Of a DNA stretch of 64,000 nucleotides, positions 1-12,000 are shown one piece after another. The translations under genes and the position numbers were made by a program. The notes under the pieces are model-generated. The model was not told the origin of the DNA, did not search any database, and worked only from the letters and a program-made list of their open reading frames with translations. Source of the stretch: Otis tarda (Eukaryota; Chordata; Aves; Otidiformes; Otididae); NCBI GenBank assembly GCA_026413225.1, contig CM048553.1, forward strand, positions 100,228,190 to 100,292,189. The letters run 5' to 3'. Position 1 is the first letter of the stretch. Each line of letters begins with the position of its first letter.

Positions 1-1293
1 AAACACAGGAGAATCTGCATTGTGAGACACACTGACATTTCTCTCTGCATCCATTCTGCTAGCAAATGGGAAAAACGTTTGTGTAAAGGCTAAATGCATC
101 AGCAGATCGGTTCTAGTTGCCTTCATAGCTATGACCAACTGTTTGTTTCACAATTACGCTGCATGCCATCTATTCCAAACAGAAATATTTGTTCAGAATT
201 GATTTCCAACAGTGTAACAAGCATCAGACAAACCCAATAATTAGATCTGTGAAGTTGAATGGTTTGATGGCGTATTGCCTCCGAGCCATATTAGTGAAGT
301 TAGGCTGAGAGCCATTTTTTGTCTGCGGTGTTTTGGCATAATGAGGATAAATCAAGCTTTGTGGTTCAGATTCAACAATGCGGACATAATTCCTTCCTCC
401 CTCTCTCCAAATGCTTATGTGGTGAAGCCTGATGGCTGTAGACACTCCTTTCTGCTGGGAGCTCCACTGCAGTAAAAGCCCAAACCTCTCACTGGTGCTC
501 GAGGGAGAGAGTGGGAACACCAGTCGGATAACTCCTCAAGCGTTTCAGTCGGATAACTCCTCTATTTTCTGAAGCCACTCAGCAAATGACTAGGAAATCC
601 ATAGCTTTGTTGAACCTTTCTCTGCACCAGTTTACTGGTTTCCACCCATTCTCTCATCCCCTTTTCTCCTTTTAAACTGATCAATGGACGCTCCCGCTGG
701 ATGCTAAGCCATGTAGTGCTCCTTGGTGCCATCTCCAGTGGTAGAGCTCTGGCTGGAAGCCAGGACCGGCCGTAGTGTTTCTGACAGATGACCTGCACTG
801 GTCTGCAGGATGGACAGTTTTTGCTACGCTTGCCTTTGACACTTGATACAGTCGAGTGCCAAATAGTTGGATCCTTTTTCCAAGGAAATTAAGTGTTAAA
901 TTGGTCTGATTTTTATTTGATCCTGGCTTTCGTAGTAAATCACAGTGCTGCCTGTTCAGACTCCTCATTTACACGTGCAGCCGAAGCTCCATTGTCCTGT
1001 CTACTCGAGAACGTTAGAGTTAGAAGCGAGGTGTGTGATAGTGCAGGAAGTGTGTGACTTCCTGACAGTGTCCAAAGTCAGAGTTGAACTAGGGCTCCCA
1101 GCGGTGACTTATGCTCTGTTTCCTACAGAACAATTCCTTGAGCTCCTTTTTCTAGAGAACTTCACTGCATAAAAAGGAAAGGCAAAATGTTGGGAAACAG
1201 TTACCTTAACGCAGAGTTGGAACCCAGACATCCTCAACTGCAGCTGATATGTAGCGATGATGGATGTGCTTTTTCTGTCCTTCTCATTCTTCC

Positions 1294-1330
1294 AAATGTT
1301 CTAATATTACCAAAATGTTCTAATATTACC
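1294..1330. repeat. Two-copy tandem repeat, 19-bp period
   Basis: The 18-base unit AAATGTTCTAATATTACC occurs at 1294-1311 and again at 1313-1330, separated by a single A. It is a local duplication with no evident function. Confidence 0.85.
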
Positions 1331-3089
1331 ACAGATGTTACCAAAAGTCACGTTTTCCAGCATAGTGGTTTTCAGCCTCTTAAATAATGCAAGGCAAACT
1401 ATTACTAATACGTTGCACATATGCCTTACTACTACAGCTTACTGAAGATCTTGAAATCTTAGGTGTTACAAAGCTGAGTAATTTTTAGGTGTAACCTTTT
1501 GCTGTTCAAGTGACTAAAATCAGATAAGTCAGTGCAAAATTCCAGATATTTTACTTAATACTTCAGTATCAGCATTTCAATAAACATACTGAAATATAAT
1601 TGAGTCAGAATTGAGAACTGTGCTCATTATATTTTACTATCCAGTCATTCTCTTGTAGAAAAAATAGGACCAAAAAAGTAGAAAAGGGCAAATGCACATT
1701 ATAGGTCATCTACTGAAGAGCACTGCTTTGTAAATACACATGATTTAAGCTAAAATGAAAACTGGATTCAAAAGGTCCCTGAAGTTAAGTGAGATAATCT
1801 TCATCTTCATACCCTGAGAAAAAAAAGGCCAAGAAAAAGGAAGTTGGTAATCATTCACGGCAGTCTGTAGTTACTATAAAATATATTAAATATTCAGTAT
1901 TCTAAATTTGCTTAATGTACTTTCTGGTGTTTGTAAAGAGTAAATGCTACTTAATTCCTAAGATTTCATACAAATATTTAAGCTGCTGTCATCTATTATT
2001 ACAAATAATATTTGCAATGTGCTGTGACTGTTGCACTAAGCCTCTCTTGAGCAGCCAAAGTAGGGGAATACGTGTCAGCTTTTATCAGCTTCATTTTCCT
2101 CATTTATTTTACAGCATTTGTAGAGGGAGCAGCAGGAAGAATGTGAGAGGAATTACAAGTATCTGCAAGAAAGCAAGACTGGAAAGGGGTGGGAGGAGAT
2201 GCAAAGCTTGTAATCTTTTTTTTTTTCTTTTAAAATAAAAAAACTGAGCACATTAAAACTCTTAGCTTAACAAACTCTTTCCAAGTTGTCCTCTGTATGG
2301 AAGAAAACTACAGACTTCTACATACACAAGGAGGGACTATCACAGAGCAGCTCTACCAAGTGCTTGTATACAAGGATTCTCCATCAGAGGTTTATACTTT
2401 GTATAAAACAGGTTTCCATGGTCTTGACAATAGCCATTGTTTGAACCAGCGGGCTAATGAGAGGCTTACATAAAAGTGTTATTTTTTATTCTCAAGAAAT
2501 GGATAAACTATTAATGTCAAATTGAGCATTAAGGTTTTGAAAATACTTACATGTGGCCTAACTCCTATTAAAGGCAATGGAGGGTTGGATTTAATATTGT
2601 TTAATTGAAGGCACCTTTTGGATTTTCTGTTTTGTTTCATTAAAAGACTGTTCAGAATTTTTGGTCCATCTCTATTCCTTCGTCTTGGGAGTCACTGTGT
2701 ATCCAGGGAACAAATGGCTTTATTCACTCTGACCAACATGCCCACGGAAAATGGTGCCAGGGGCAGGCTCCAGAGCTGCGTAGAGCTAGGGGAAGTGGAA
2801 AGGTGGTGTTGCCTTCTGGAGTGGTCCTCAGCTGCGCCTGGAGTGCAAGATCCTGCTTGGCATCTGGCTCCCTCCTGCTGCTTTGGGGCTAATGGGAGGA
2901 CGTGCTTTTCTCATGCTCTCACTTGTGCAGCTTTCAATGACTTTATTCACTTAATTGTAAATAGGCGACACTTTAATAGCCTTCTGGTAATGCCTGTGGC
3001 AATGCATTCTGCTGGACTTACTCTTTAACCCATTTTACAAGGGTTTAAAAAAAAAAAAAAAATAGTGCCTGAAGACTTCTCCCTCCCTG

Positions 3090-3197
3090 GGCAGCTTTCT
3101 CTTGTAGAAATGATGTCCCTGCTCCTTGCAGGGGGGTTGGACTAGTAGATGACCTTTGAAGGTCCCTTCCAACCCTAATCATTCTATGATTCTATGG
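3090..3197 (+). mobile_element. CR1 LINE 3' end fragment
   Basis: The stretch reads as the conserved 3' terminus of avian CR1: a block around 3113-3135 (TGATGTCCCTGCTCCTTGCA), then GGTTGGACTAG, then AAGGTCCCTTCCAACCC, and the characteristic terminal ATTCTATGATTCTATG repeat at about 3180-3196. CR1 is the dominant non-LTR retrotransposon of birds and is usually severely truncated at its 5' end, as here. It is non-coding and lies in the golli intron or upstream flank, in the same orientation as MBP. The left limit is uncertain. Confidence 0.9.
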
Positions 3198-5582
3198 TAT
3201 GGTATAGGAAGGGTACTCTATTTTTACAAGCGAGCTTCATCTTGCAGGGAGAAACAAAAAAAGGATTATCAGTATCATATGCACAGCATTTATAATGGAT
3301 TTTGATAGAAGTGGCCTAAATATTTGTTTCTAAATGAACGAATAAGCATAAGTTTACATGCTCCATTAATTCTGAATATCCTTAGACATTATTAAAGTGA
3401 CCTGTCTCTCCCAGTGCACTTGAAGACTTTGATTAGTTAGCTCAAATATTAACAGTATCTCTCTGCTGTGTATTTTTAAATATTAGAGGAGACTTAAGCA
3501 TGCAGAAAAATCTAGAGGAAAACTTAAATATGTGCTTTCATCACTGAAATAAACCCTACAGAAAGATTTATACTTTATAGCTCAGTGCGTATGCATTGGG
3601 AGAAGCTACTTTTGTGGCACAAATGCCCTTCTTTGTTGCTTACCAATACCCGTATTCAGTGACACAAAGAACAACTGTTGTGAAAAATATTAGTATTCAG
3701 ATGCTCTGGTGTTTTGTTAATGCATTTAATTAAATACAATAGCTCTTTTGTTTGCTTTTCTTTTTCTGTCCTTGAATGGATTTGTATTACGGTATAGAAT
3801 CTAAGTTTAGAGTTGCTATTTGAAATGTTTTAAAATATTTCATATATCCATGTTAAGTACTTTCTCCTTCATTCGATTAAGAAAATCATCCGGGGCTTTT
3901 AATAGAACCAAAGAAAATTTTCTTGGAGTTCCCTAACACTTTCTAGGTAGTTTTCACAGAAGGAAAAAAAAAAAAAAAAAAGTTGCCCAGCAAAACTGCA
4001 TGTTATATTTTTACATAAAAATCATAGCAGACTGATTACAACAAATTGTAACCCAAGTACTGGTATAGATTTGCAGAAGCTATCATTACAGTCTCGTGTT
4101 GTTATCCATAACATTATTTCAGAATTATTCTCAGCCTGAGAAGAGGTTTCTTTAGGGCCCTGTGGGTGGGTAAAACAATAAGAAATGACTGTGTCCAGGC
4201 TAAAATTGCTCTGGTGAATCAGCGAAGTACTCGAGCCCAGAGTACTTTGAGAAGGTTACAGCATTTGCCAGATCCTGTCCCTCCTATGGCAACAAGGACC
4301 AAATCAAGTGGGGATTTAATGAGGTAATTGGAAAACCTTAAAGGTAACATATGACTAACTGTAACTTATTTCTGAAATTTTGAGCCCCCTTAACTCCAAA
4401 AAAAAAAGGTTTCTGATGCAGAGTGAGTGTGTGAGAGGTGTCTGCTCTGAAGGTTGCTTCTTGAGCAGTGACCTGCTAATACTCTTTTGGTGTTCCTTGG
4501 AGATGAGACATATTCCTCAGTGGATGCAGTTTCCTTTAGAACCGTAGGAATAATGGTATAGACGATTAAAAAAAAAAAAAAAAACAAACCAAAAAAACAC
4601 CTCCATAAATCTTTTGTCACTGATAGAAGGAACTACTACAGGTTAAAGGTTAAGCATGCTGCAACTGATGCTGTTCAGATGTTTTGCTGTGTGCATCAGA
4701 ACACAACTGTGGAGAAGGCAGCAGATATTTCAGTTACACCAGGGAGGTCTGTCTTGATGCCTTTCTTGGCTAAAAGCTCATTAATTTCTGATAATTGTTT
4801 TTGTGACTTCTCACAAGCGCTAAAGACAAATTGGACAGTTTTGCTCTAGGCCTACGGCATCAGCACTAGGACATCGTATGCCGAGTGCCAGGATCATACA
4901 TGGAGAAAAACTGTCATGGGAGGCCAAGCAGAAATTGCAGTTTAGTGTTCTCTGCCTTTTTGAAGTGAGGCCAATTTAAATAGTGAAAAAACCTCCACTC
5001 ATTACAGTTGTTTGATTGGCATTGAAGGTGCAGTGAGGGAGACCAAATCGGGACAAAACCTTCAGGTACAAAACCTCTGACATCGTGGAGAGGAAACTTG
5101 AAGTTGGGAAGGCACAGACCTGCAATGTTGCTTTAATATTTTTTTTCCCCGTTAGTTTTTTGGTGGTTTTGGTTTTTTTTTCTATTTTGAAGAAAAGCAT
5201 CACATTTTAGAGTTGCAGTTCTCTGGGGAAAGTACAGGAATTCTGGCAGTTCACTGAAAGCCCCCTCATCAGTAAGCCTTCCACGAAAATAAAGTTAGTT
5301 TCAAGTGTGCTTTGAACAACCTCTTGATCTATTTACAAATATGTTTAATGAAAAAAACCACCTAGAACTACTGCAAATTTTGTGTGAGAACATCATCCCA
5401 GTTTCAGTTCCAAGATAGCTTAATGTTCTTAAAGGCTGGTAGAGAACACAGTTTCATTACAACGGCACATATTACGGGGTTTTGTATGAAATGAGCATCT
5501 CAAGGCAAGGGGAAGAAAGCAGCATTGTTCCGGGGCTGTTTTTCACAGGCCTGTATTCATATCTCATCCTTGTTGTTTGCAG

Positions 5583-6013
5583 GAGAGGCAGATGTGAACC
5601 AGAACAATGGGACCTCCACGAAGAGCCCAGCGGTGACAGACTCCAAAGGCACAGCAGACCCGAAGAATGCCTGGCCCGAGGCCAACCCAGCTGACACGAC
5701 TGGTCGCCCCCACTTGATCCGCCTCTTTTCCCGAGATGCCCCAGGAAGAGAAGACAACACCTTCAAAGATCGAACCTCAGAGTCAGACGAGCTACAGACC
5801 ATCCAAGAGGACAGTGCAGCAGCTTCAGAGAATTCGGATTTGATGGCTTCACAAAAACGCTCCTCTTTCCGGCACGGATCAAAAATGGCATCTGCGAGCA
5901 CTACAGACCATGCTAGACATGGATCTCCAAGGCACAGAGACTCGGGTCTACTTGACTCGCTGGGCAGATTCTTTGGAGGTGAAAGACACGTTCCCCGGCG
6001 GGGCTCGGGCAAG
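5583..6013 (+). CDS. MBP: MBP composite exon: golli part plus classic exon 1
   Basis: The acceptor is TTGTTTGCAG at 5573-5582 and the donor AAG|GTGAGC at 6013/6014. The exon is 431 bases: two bases of a split glycine codon plus 143 codons, ending in phase 0. The first 86 whole codons are golli-specific ([11 protein letters not shown], then [17 protein letters not shown], then [13 protein letters not shown]). The classic MBP start ATG is at 5843-5845, and 57 classic residues follow ([14 protein letters not shown] ... RRGSGK). One sequence therefore serves as internal coding sequence for golli and as 5' leader plus first exon for classic MBP. Identity with mammalian golli in the [13 protein letters not shown] region is very high. 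Confidence 0.97.
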
Positions 6014-9000
6014 GTGAGCTCTGAGGAATAGAGAACTGCACAGCTACAGCAAAATAAAGTACAATTAAAAAGGACGGGTGGGACTGAAAGGAAGGTGTAA
6101 CTGCTATAATGCAAGAGTTGACTTAGCCAGCAAGACGGTACTTGCAGATGTGTAATTTAATGCTTGGCTTTAAACTGAAAACAACAACAAAAAAAAAAGT
6201 GTAGATCTGGGATGTGAGAGGAGCTGTTCTGGGTAGTAACAAGGAGTATTAGAAATCCAGGTGGCTCTAGAAACATTACTGAGAGGAATTTTCATGAACA
6301 TTTAATGTGCTGCATTGTGTGCATTTGTATGCTGTGCCATTTAGAGAAATGTCAGACTGCTTTTGTGTGTGGTTCCTAAATATTTGCAAAACGGAGCTGG
6401 ACGAGAGCACTAAATGCAAAACAATCTCTAGATAGCTTGGCACTAACTGAGGGACAGACTTGGAAACTGATCTTAGGAAAAGAACCGTGGCCAGATTCTC
6501 AGCCTGCTTCCGCAAAAGCGTATTTTAAGGTCAGTTGGTAGCATTGCTGAGGAGATGGCTTGACAGATTCTGTCCTGAATCCCAGGGGTACAAAATAGTC
6601 CAGCTGCTTTATTCTGGCAAGAAGTAAAGATTTGTATCTCAAGCATTTCATATTAGAAATTCTAGAACGAAGCGTTTCTTCAGTATGAATTGAAAAACAA
6701 GGTATTGATGAAAGGATGTTACTTGAATTCTTTCCTTTTCCAGGATTAAGCAGCCTCCTCTGATAAGTTATGCAGATGGCATGTTAGTTCACTGTTGTTC
6801 GAGTGGCAAGGTTGAAGATGCTTTCACTGTGCCCTTTGCCTTGTAAATGATAACTGGAGTCTTGTGTTTGTGTGTTCACACACGACGTAGGTGTTCGAAC
6901 GGAGCTACTGGAGGGCTGTAAAACCTTTGGTTTTAGCTAAATACATTGTATGATGTGGTTGCTCCAGTTGCGTGTTGCAAAAAGCAATGCTCATAGTTGA
7001 TGAGCTTTTGGCCAAATTTTTCAATAACCTTTGACAACGTTTGATATCTATTTAACAGTTCTGACCTGCGATGCTTGCTGGGATGGGTTAGCACGTGCAG
7101 CTTTCTCAAACTGGCTGTCTCATAGCATTGCACTGGGACGTGATAGGTGCTACCCTGTGGTTTAAAACTGGTTTGTGCTCTTAGGACAGCTGCAGGCTGT
7201 CACTGTACTCCACACCTGGAAGCACCATGTGTAATAGCCCTTCCCTGAAGAGCTGTTGTAATGTTTATACCAGTGGATGAAAAATACTCCAGAAACTTAA
7301 AACCAGAAGCTTCTCCCACTCGGTAGCCAGTACTAAGCAAGCTGTGCATTTTGGTCTTTCTGTTTCTCACATTTACAAACTGGGGCCTGTAATGCTCATG
7401 ACAGAGGCTGAGCAATGACGCAGTCCTTTCCGTAGGTGGGTAATGCTCGTACGTGCAACAAGCAGTTGCTGTGAGAATGAAGAAAACCACTTTTCTTGCT
7501 GTTACTGCAAATATTAGAGACTGTTCCCAACAGTGCTGTTTTCTGGAACCTGGTTGGCTAGCTCAGCTCTTGCTGGTTTATTCATATACTGTGTTACTCA
7601 ATTAAAAAAAAATATGTATACATTAAATGCTCTTTGTACACCAAGGAAACAATACCAAAACTTAGATTTTGCATACAGAATATACAGAGGTATGTACGTT
7701 CTTGCTTAGCAGTAAAACAAACCAACCAACTCACTTTTTAGTAGTGATGACTAAAAAATGGCTGCAAGTTGTACAGATTCTGTATTTTATCTTTAGGTGT
7801 GAACACGATTGCTATGATTTGCTGCAGATCTCTACGTAATCATGTATGAGAGGACAGGATACCATCTGTCTTATCTCTGTTGCTGTTCAGTAAACTGCTA
7901 TTTTGAGGCACTTAAATGTCTGCAAAACAGTACAGAATTATGGACAATTCTAACATTTTTTACTTAGCAGAAGTTTGGGCAGTTTTTTTGTTTATTTGGG
8001 GTTTTTTTTAAGAAGAACTACAGATAATGTTACAGAGTTCTGACTTGCAGATCTCAGCTGGAAGCACAGAGTTTTATGATCTTGGCAAAAGTCAATCACA
8101 TTAGTCCTTTCAGTGCCAAAGCATCTCTAGCACACAGTAACATTGATGCATGAAAACAATTCCTAGGAAGCTCTATTGTAGGAGGGTTTCAGTGTGGAAA
8201 ATACTGAGCAAGTGCCACAGACAGTTGATTCAACTATTGATTTAGCCTTTGAATCAAGGCCTTTTGGTTTCTTGTATCAGGGAAGGCTTGTGGTGTCATT
8301 TATTTATACCCAAGGTATACAGAGGAAATCTAGATGGCTAAATCGTCTTTATTTGTGCTTAAAACCTAAATAGTCGTCACTTGCCGAATTTTGTAGTGTC
8401 AGAGTGCTGATAGATGGTGAAGGAGTTCACAGAAGAGCTGAAATATGAATAAAGTCCCTTGGCAGTTTTCCAGACTCCACTAAGTAAACCAGTCTTTGGT
8501 AAATAAGATACCATGAGAAGCACCTTAAAGGATGCATTTCAAAGGCTTGAAATTGAAAAGTTCCTGGGGCTGCACTGTTTTCTTTGCTTGCACGTGTTTC
8601 TGATGAGTTTTTGAAGCATTTCAAAGCAATTCTGCAGCTGCCTTTCTTGCAATCTTCCTTTTCCAGCCAGCCCGTGCCCCAGCGCGAGCGTCTATCTCCA
8701 CTGCCCACACCAGCAAGCACTGGAATGCAAAGACAACACTTGCTCTTTGTACAGATTTAGGGCTGACATTCAGGCAAAAACACATTATAAATTCTTTGTG
8801 GAGGCATTTTCATCTTGCAGCCATAGCTGAAGAGTACATTAATGAATAATACTCACTATTGTGTGCAGAAAGGTGGGCTAGGAACAAAGCAGGGACTGTT
8901 TCGTGGCCTCTTTTCTCCCGTGGCGCAGGTTCTCCCTTACTCTGGAATTCTGAAGTTAAATTAAGAGTGCGTGGGAGTCCCATGGGAGTACATAAAAATA

Positions 9001-12000
9001 GAAATACTGGAATGTACAGAAATACTCCTTCTCCTCTAAGGGGCAGCCAATGCATTTGCCATTGTTCCCCCAACTCCTGCCCATATCAAGATTTTAGATA
9101 ACTGAAACTCAAATCAAGAACAGCTTGGATTTTATACTGTTTAAAGGGGGGGTTTTTTTAGGTAAAATATTCCAAACAGAACTATTGTTGTGCACAGCCT
9201 AAATTGTATTATATTAAAGAAGATTTTTAAAGGGCGACAGAAAGAAACTGCGGTGCAGACATTTTAAAAAGCATGCAAGGCAGTAGGGTAACTACAAATT
9301 ATTTCCTTTCTAATCTTTATAGAATATTTATCTAAACATTTGTAAAGCATATAAGGAAGCTTGTTAAAATGATCAAATCTTTCTTGTGCCTCCTAGATAG
9401 GAGCCTGTATTCAACTTCAGTAGGTTCTCAGTGCTGTTTTGTTTCTTTCACAAAGTTTTTTAATTATTTTGTAAATCTTTGGTTTATTTTATTTTTTTTT
9501 CCCTACTGAAGTTTGGATTGTGAAATAAGAACTTCTCTGCCCTGGTTTAACATTATGCATTAATGTACTAAACTTTAAACTACATTTGTGACACACATGT
9601 AACAGACCAAAATATTGTGAATGACAGTAAATAATAGGCTGAGGCCAGACTTAGTGAAAGATTAAATCAATTTTTCTCTTACATTTTGCTTCATTTTTGT
9701 ATGCAATCTTGTAACGTTCCCCTGTTGCCTGTTTGAAGCCTTGCTCCTGTATTTCTTTCCCAACATACGTGTGTTTGGGTGTGAGGAATAAGGAAGGCGG
9801 ACACGGGGCTTCCCCTTCCTACAGACAGACACAAGGTACGAGGAGAATTGGGCTGAATCTCTTCTCATGTTGAGCAGAACTGGGGTTTAGGATCCGCATT
9901 TCTGAAACAGCAGATCCAAACCCACGCCAGGGTTAAGCAGTGCATGTAATGGGGATCTACAAAAAGCGTTGCGATAAACATGCACAGGCAAAAATTTTAG
10001 GAACCACGGTGTGAAATTATGTCTGATACAGTTGTCAGAATATCCAGGCATCTTTTTTTTTTCTCTTTTCCCTTTTTGCACTTGAACTCTCTTCACATTT
10101 CTTGTGTGAGCTTTAATGTATACTACAGCACCATGAAGACTTTGAAAAGCAGTTAAATCAAAGCTAGTCTGACTAGTATATGATGTGATTTAAGTAAATA
10201 CTTACTGTGATTTTTATTTCCAAGTCTTAGTTTTCAGGGCGCGGCATTGCTTGTGATACACTGTTTTGTAAAACCTGCTGCGCAAGCAGTATGCTTGCAA
10301 AAAAATATTTTTTTTAATAATAGTTTATGGTGGTTGTAACAATAATTTTGTTTTAATCTTTTGCTTTATATGTGCTTTATGTATTCATTAAACTGTTTAC
10401 ATCACAAAACCGGTGTACTAATGATTTAATTTTTAAAAATACTTTAATCCATTAACAGAAATCACAACAAACTGCTTCAGAGTACGTGATGGGGTTTCTG
10501 GTCATTAAAAGAGGCTGTATGCCTTTCTACAAAATTCAGCTAAAACAGTGCATCAGACAGAAATGAATAAAGCTTACCTTCTGTAAGGGAATGATGAGGT
10601 TTTAAAGGTGCTAAATCCAGTGTTCCGGCTTTATGATGATGGGAACTGAATCTGGCCTTTCTTTTTCGTAGCAGGTAGCAATGAGTGATGAGTGACCTAA
10701 AAATGAATGTGTATCAGAATTGCCAGTTTAATTAAAGCTCATTTTGGCTGTACAGTGGGCTGTGGAGTGCTTTAGATTTGTCTGTTTTAAAAAAACATTC
10801 ACCTGTACAAAACAAGCAAGAACCAACAGGTGAGTACGGCACAGCACGCGATAAGTGAAAGGCTTAGGAGCCAACATTCCGTAGGATTGCTACTGACATC
10901 TTCATTTAACACACGTATGACCATGTACATGCTTAATAATTAACACATTATTTAATGCACTGGAACTAATTCTCTCTTGCATTGTCAAGGACATTACTGC
11001 TTGAAGCAATTACTACAAACTGTGAGAGGAATTTGGAAGTCAGAGTAGGTTCAGTGCCATGGGAGGGCTGCCTAGGAGAGCAAGCACTAACTTTGGGTAA
11101 AGTATTAGTGATGCTCTGTGCCCACACCAACAGCGGATACAGGGCAAGGTTTATTCAGAAGTGGGACGAACTAGTTGGGGCTTGCTGATCTGTGTTAGAA
11201 GTTGAAGAGAAAAATCATGACTGGGTGGACAGGAAAAGCCGTTGCGCTTCACTGCTTTTACTGTCTTTTATATGGCCTTTTTGCCTCTTAAATTCAGAAA
11301 TGTATTCAGTAACACGTTCAGGCTAAAATCCTAATTAAAAGATCCCCTTTCTAATCAGTCTACAGCAAAACACCTCTCCTTCTCATTAAACTTCTAACAG
11401 TATCTTCCAGCTCAGTGCTGTTCTGGGTATTTCTAGATTCTTCTATCCATGAATATGCTATAATAATGGTAATCTGTTTAAGAGGGAGATGGTGGGGTGC
11501 TCTGAAGAAGAGCTCCAAGGCTTCTTTTGAATGCTTGGTGGAGTTGCAGGCTTGCTGTTACGCTTTGCCTGGGCCTTGGTGTAGGAGCAGCGCAGAGCCA
11601 TGGTCACTGGAGGGAAGCGATGCCAGTTTTGGAGTCTTCTAGCAGGAACTGGCCTTGGCTGTTCTGCAGCAGTTCCTCTGTTTTTCAGCTGCACGGTACC
11701 ACAGCCCAGTTGAGAGAGGGTAAGGTGGGGATTTAATTTTACTGTGCTATACTCAGGGGAGTGTTTGTTTGAACAAGTGGGAGCAGCAGGCAGAAACCCC
11801 GAAACTCACGTAGAGAAGGTCAAATGGATGTATTCAAAATTTAGCATGAGGATTTTCTCTGCCTAACGTTAGATTTTCCTCATTGTGTTTGTTTCTCTGC
11901 AGATGAACCAGATTTATAAATAAGAAATTGCTTTATATTAAAATCTGTTATATTGACTTTTTTTTCCTGTCACATATGTTAATTCCTTGCAAATTAAGAA

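Larger units (their letters stand above)
1..5582 (+). other. Golli-MBP intron or upstream flank
   Basis: No coding exon was recognised here. The golli exon at 5583 begins with the last two bases of a split glycine codon, so at least one more golli exon must lie upstream, but nothing resembling the mammalian golli amino-terminal exons was seen in this stretch; they probably lie before the window. Contents are A+T-rich single-copy DNA, one CR1 tail (about 3090-3197), several A runs (3047-3062, about 3964-3981, 4568-4584) and a 19-bp period tandem duplication at 1294-1330. The open frames present are short, start at arbitrary places and look like chance. Confidence 0.6.

Noticed and set aside
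224-520. 98-codon - strand frame near the window start
   Set aside because: No recognisable protein, no splice or promoter context, ordinary composition.
2101-2235. Possible exon with a T-rich end
   Set aside because: The T run at 2217-2228 mimics a polypyrimidine tract, but no coding sequence or conserved protein follows.
1-5582. Earlier golli exons
   Set aside because: A phase-1 exon must precede 5583, but no segment with matching sequence, acceptor and donor was found in this stretch.
5557-6114. 185-codon open frame on the - strand over the golli/MBP exon
   Set aside because: It is the antisense of a conserved, properly spliced coding exon; codon constraint on the + strand explains it.
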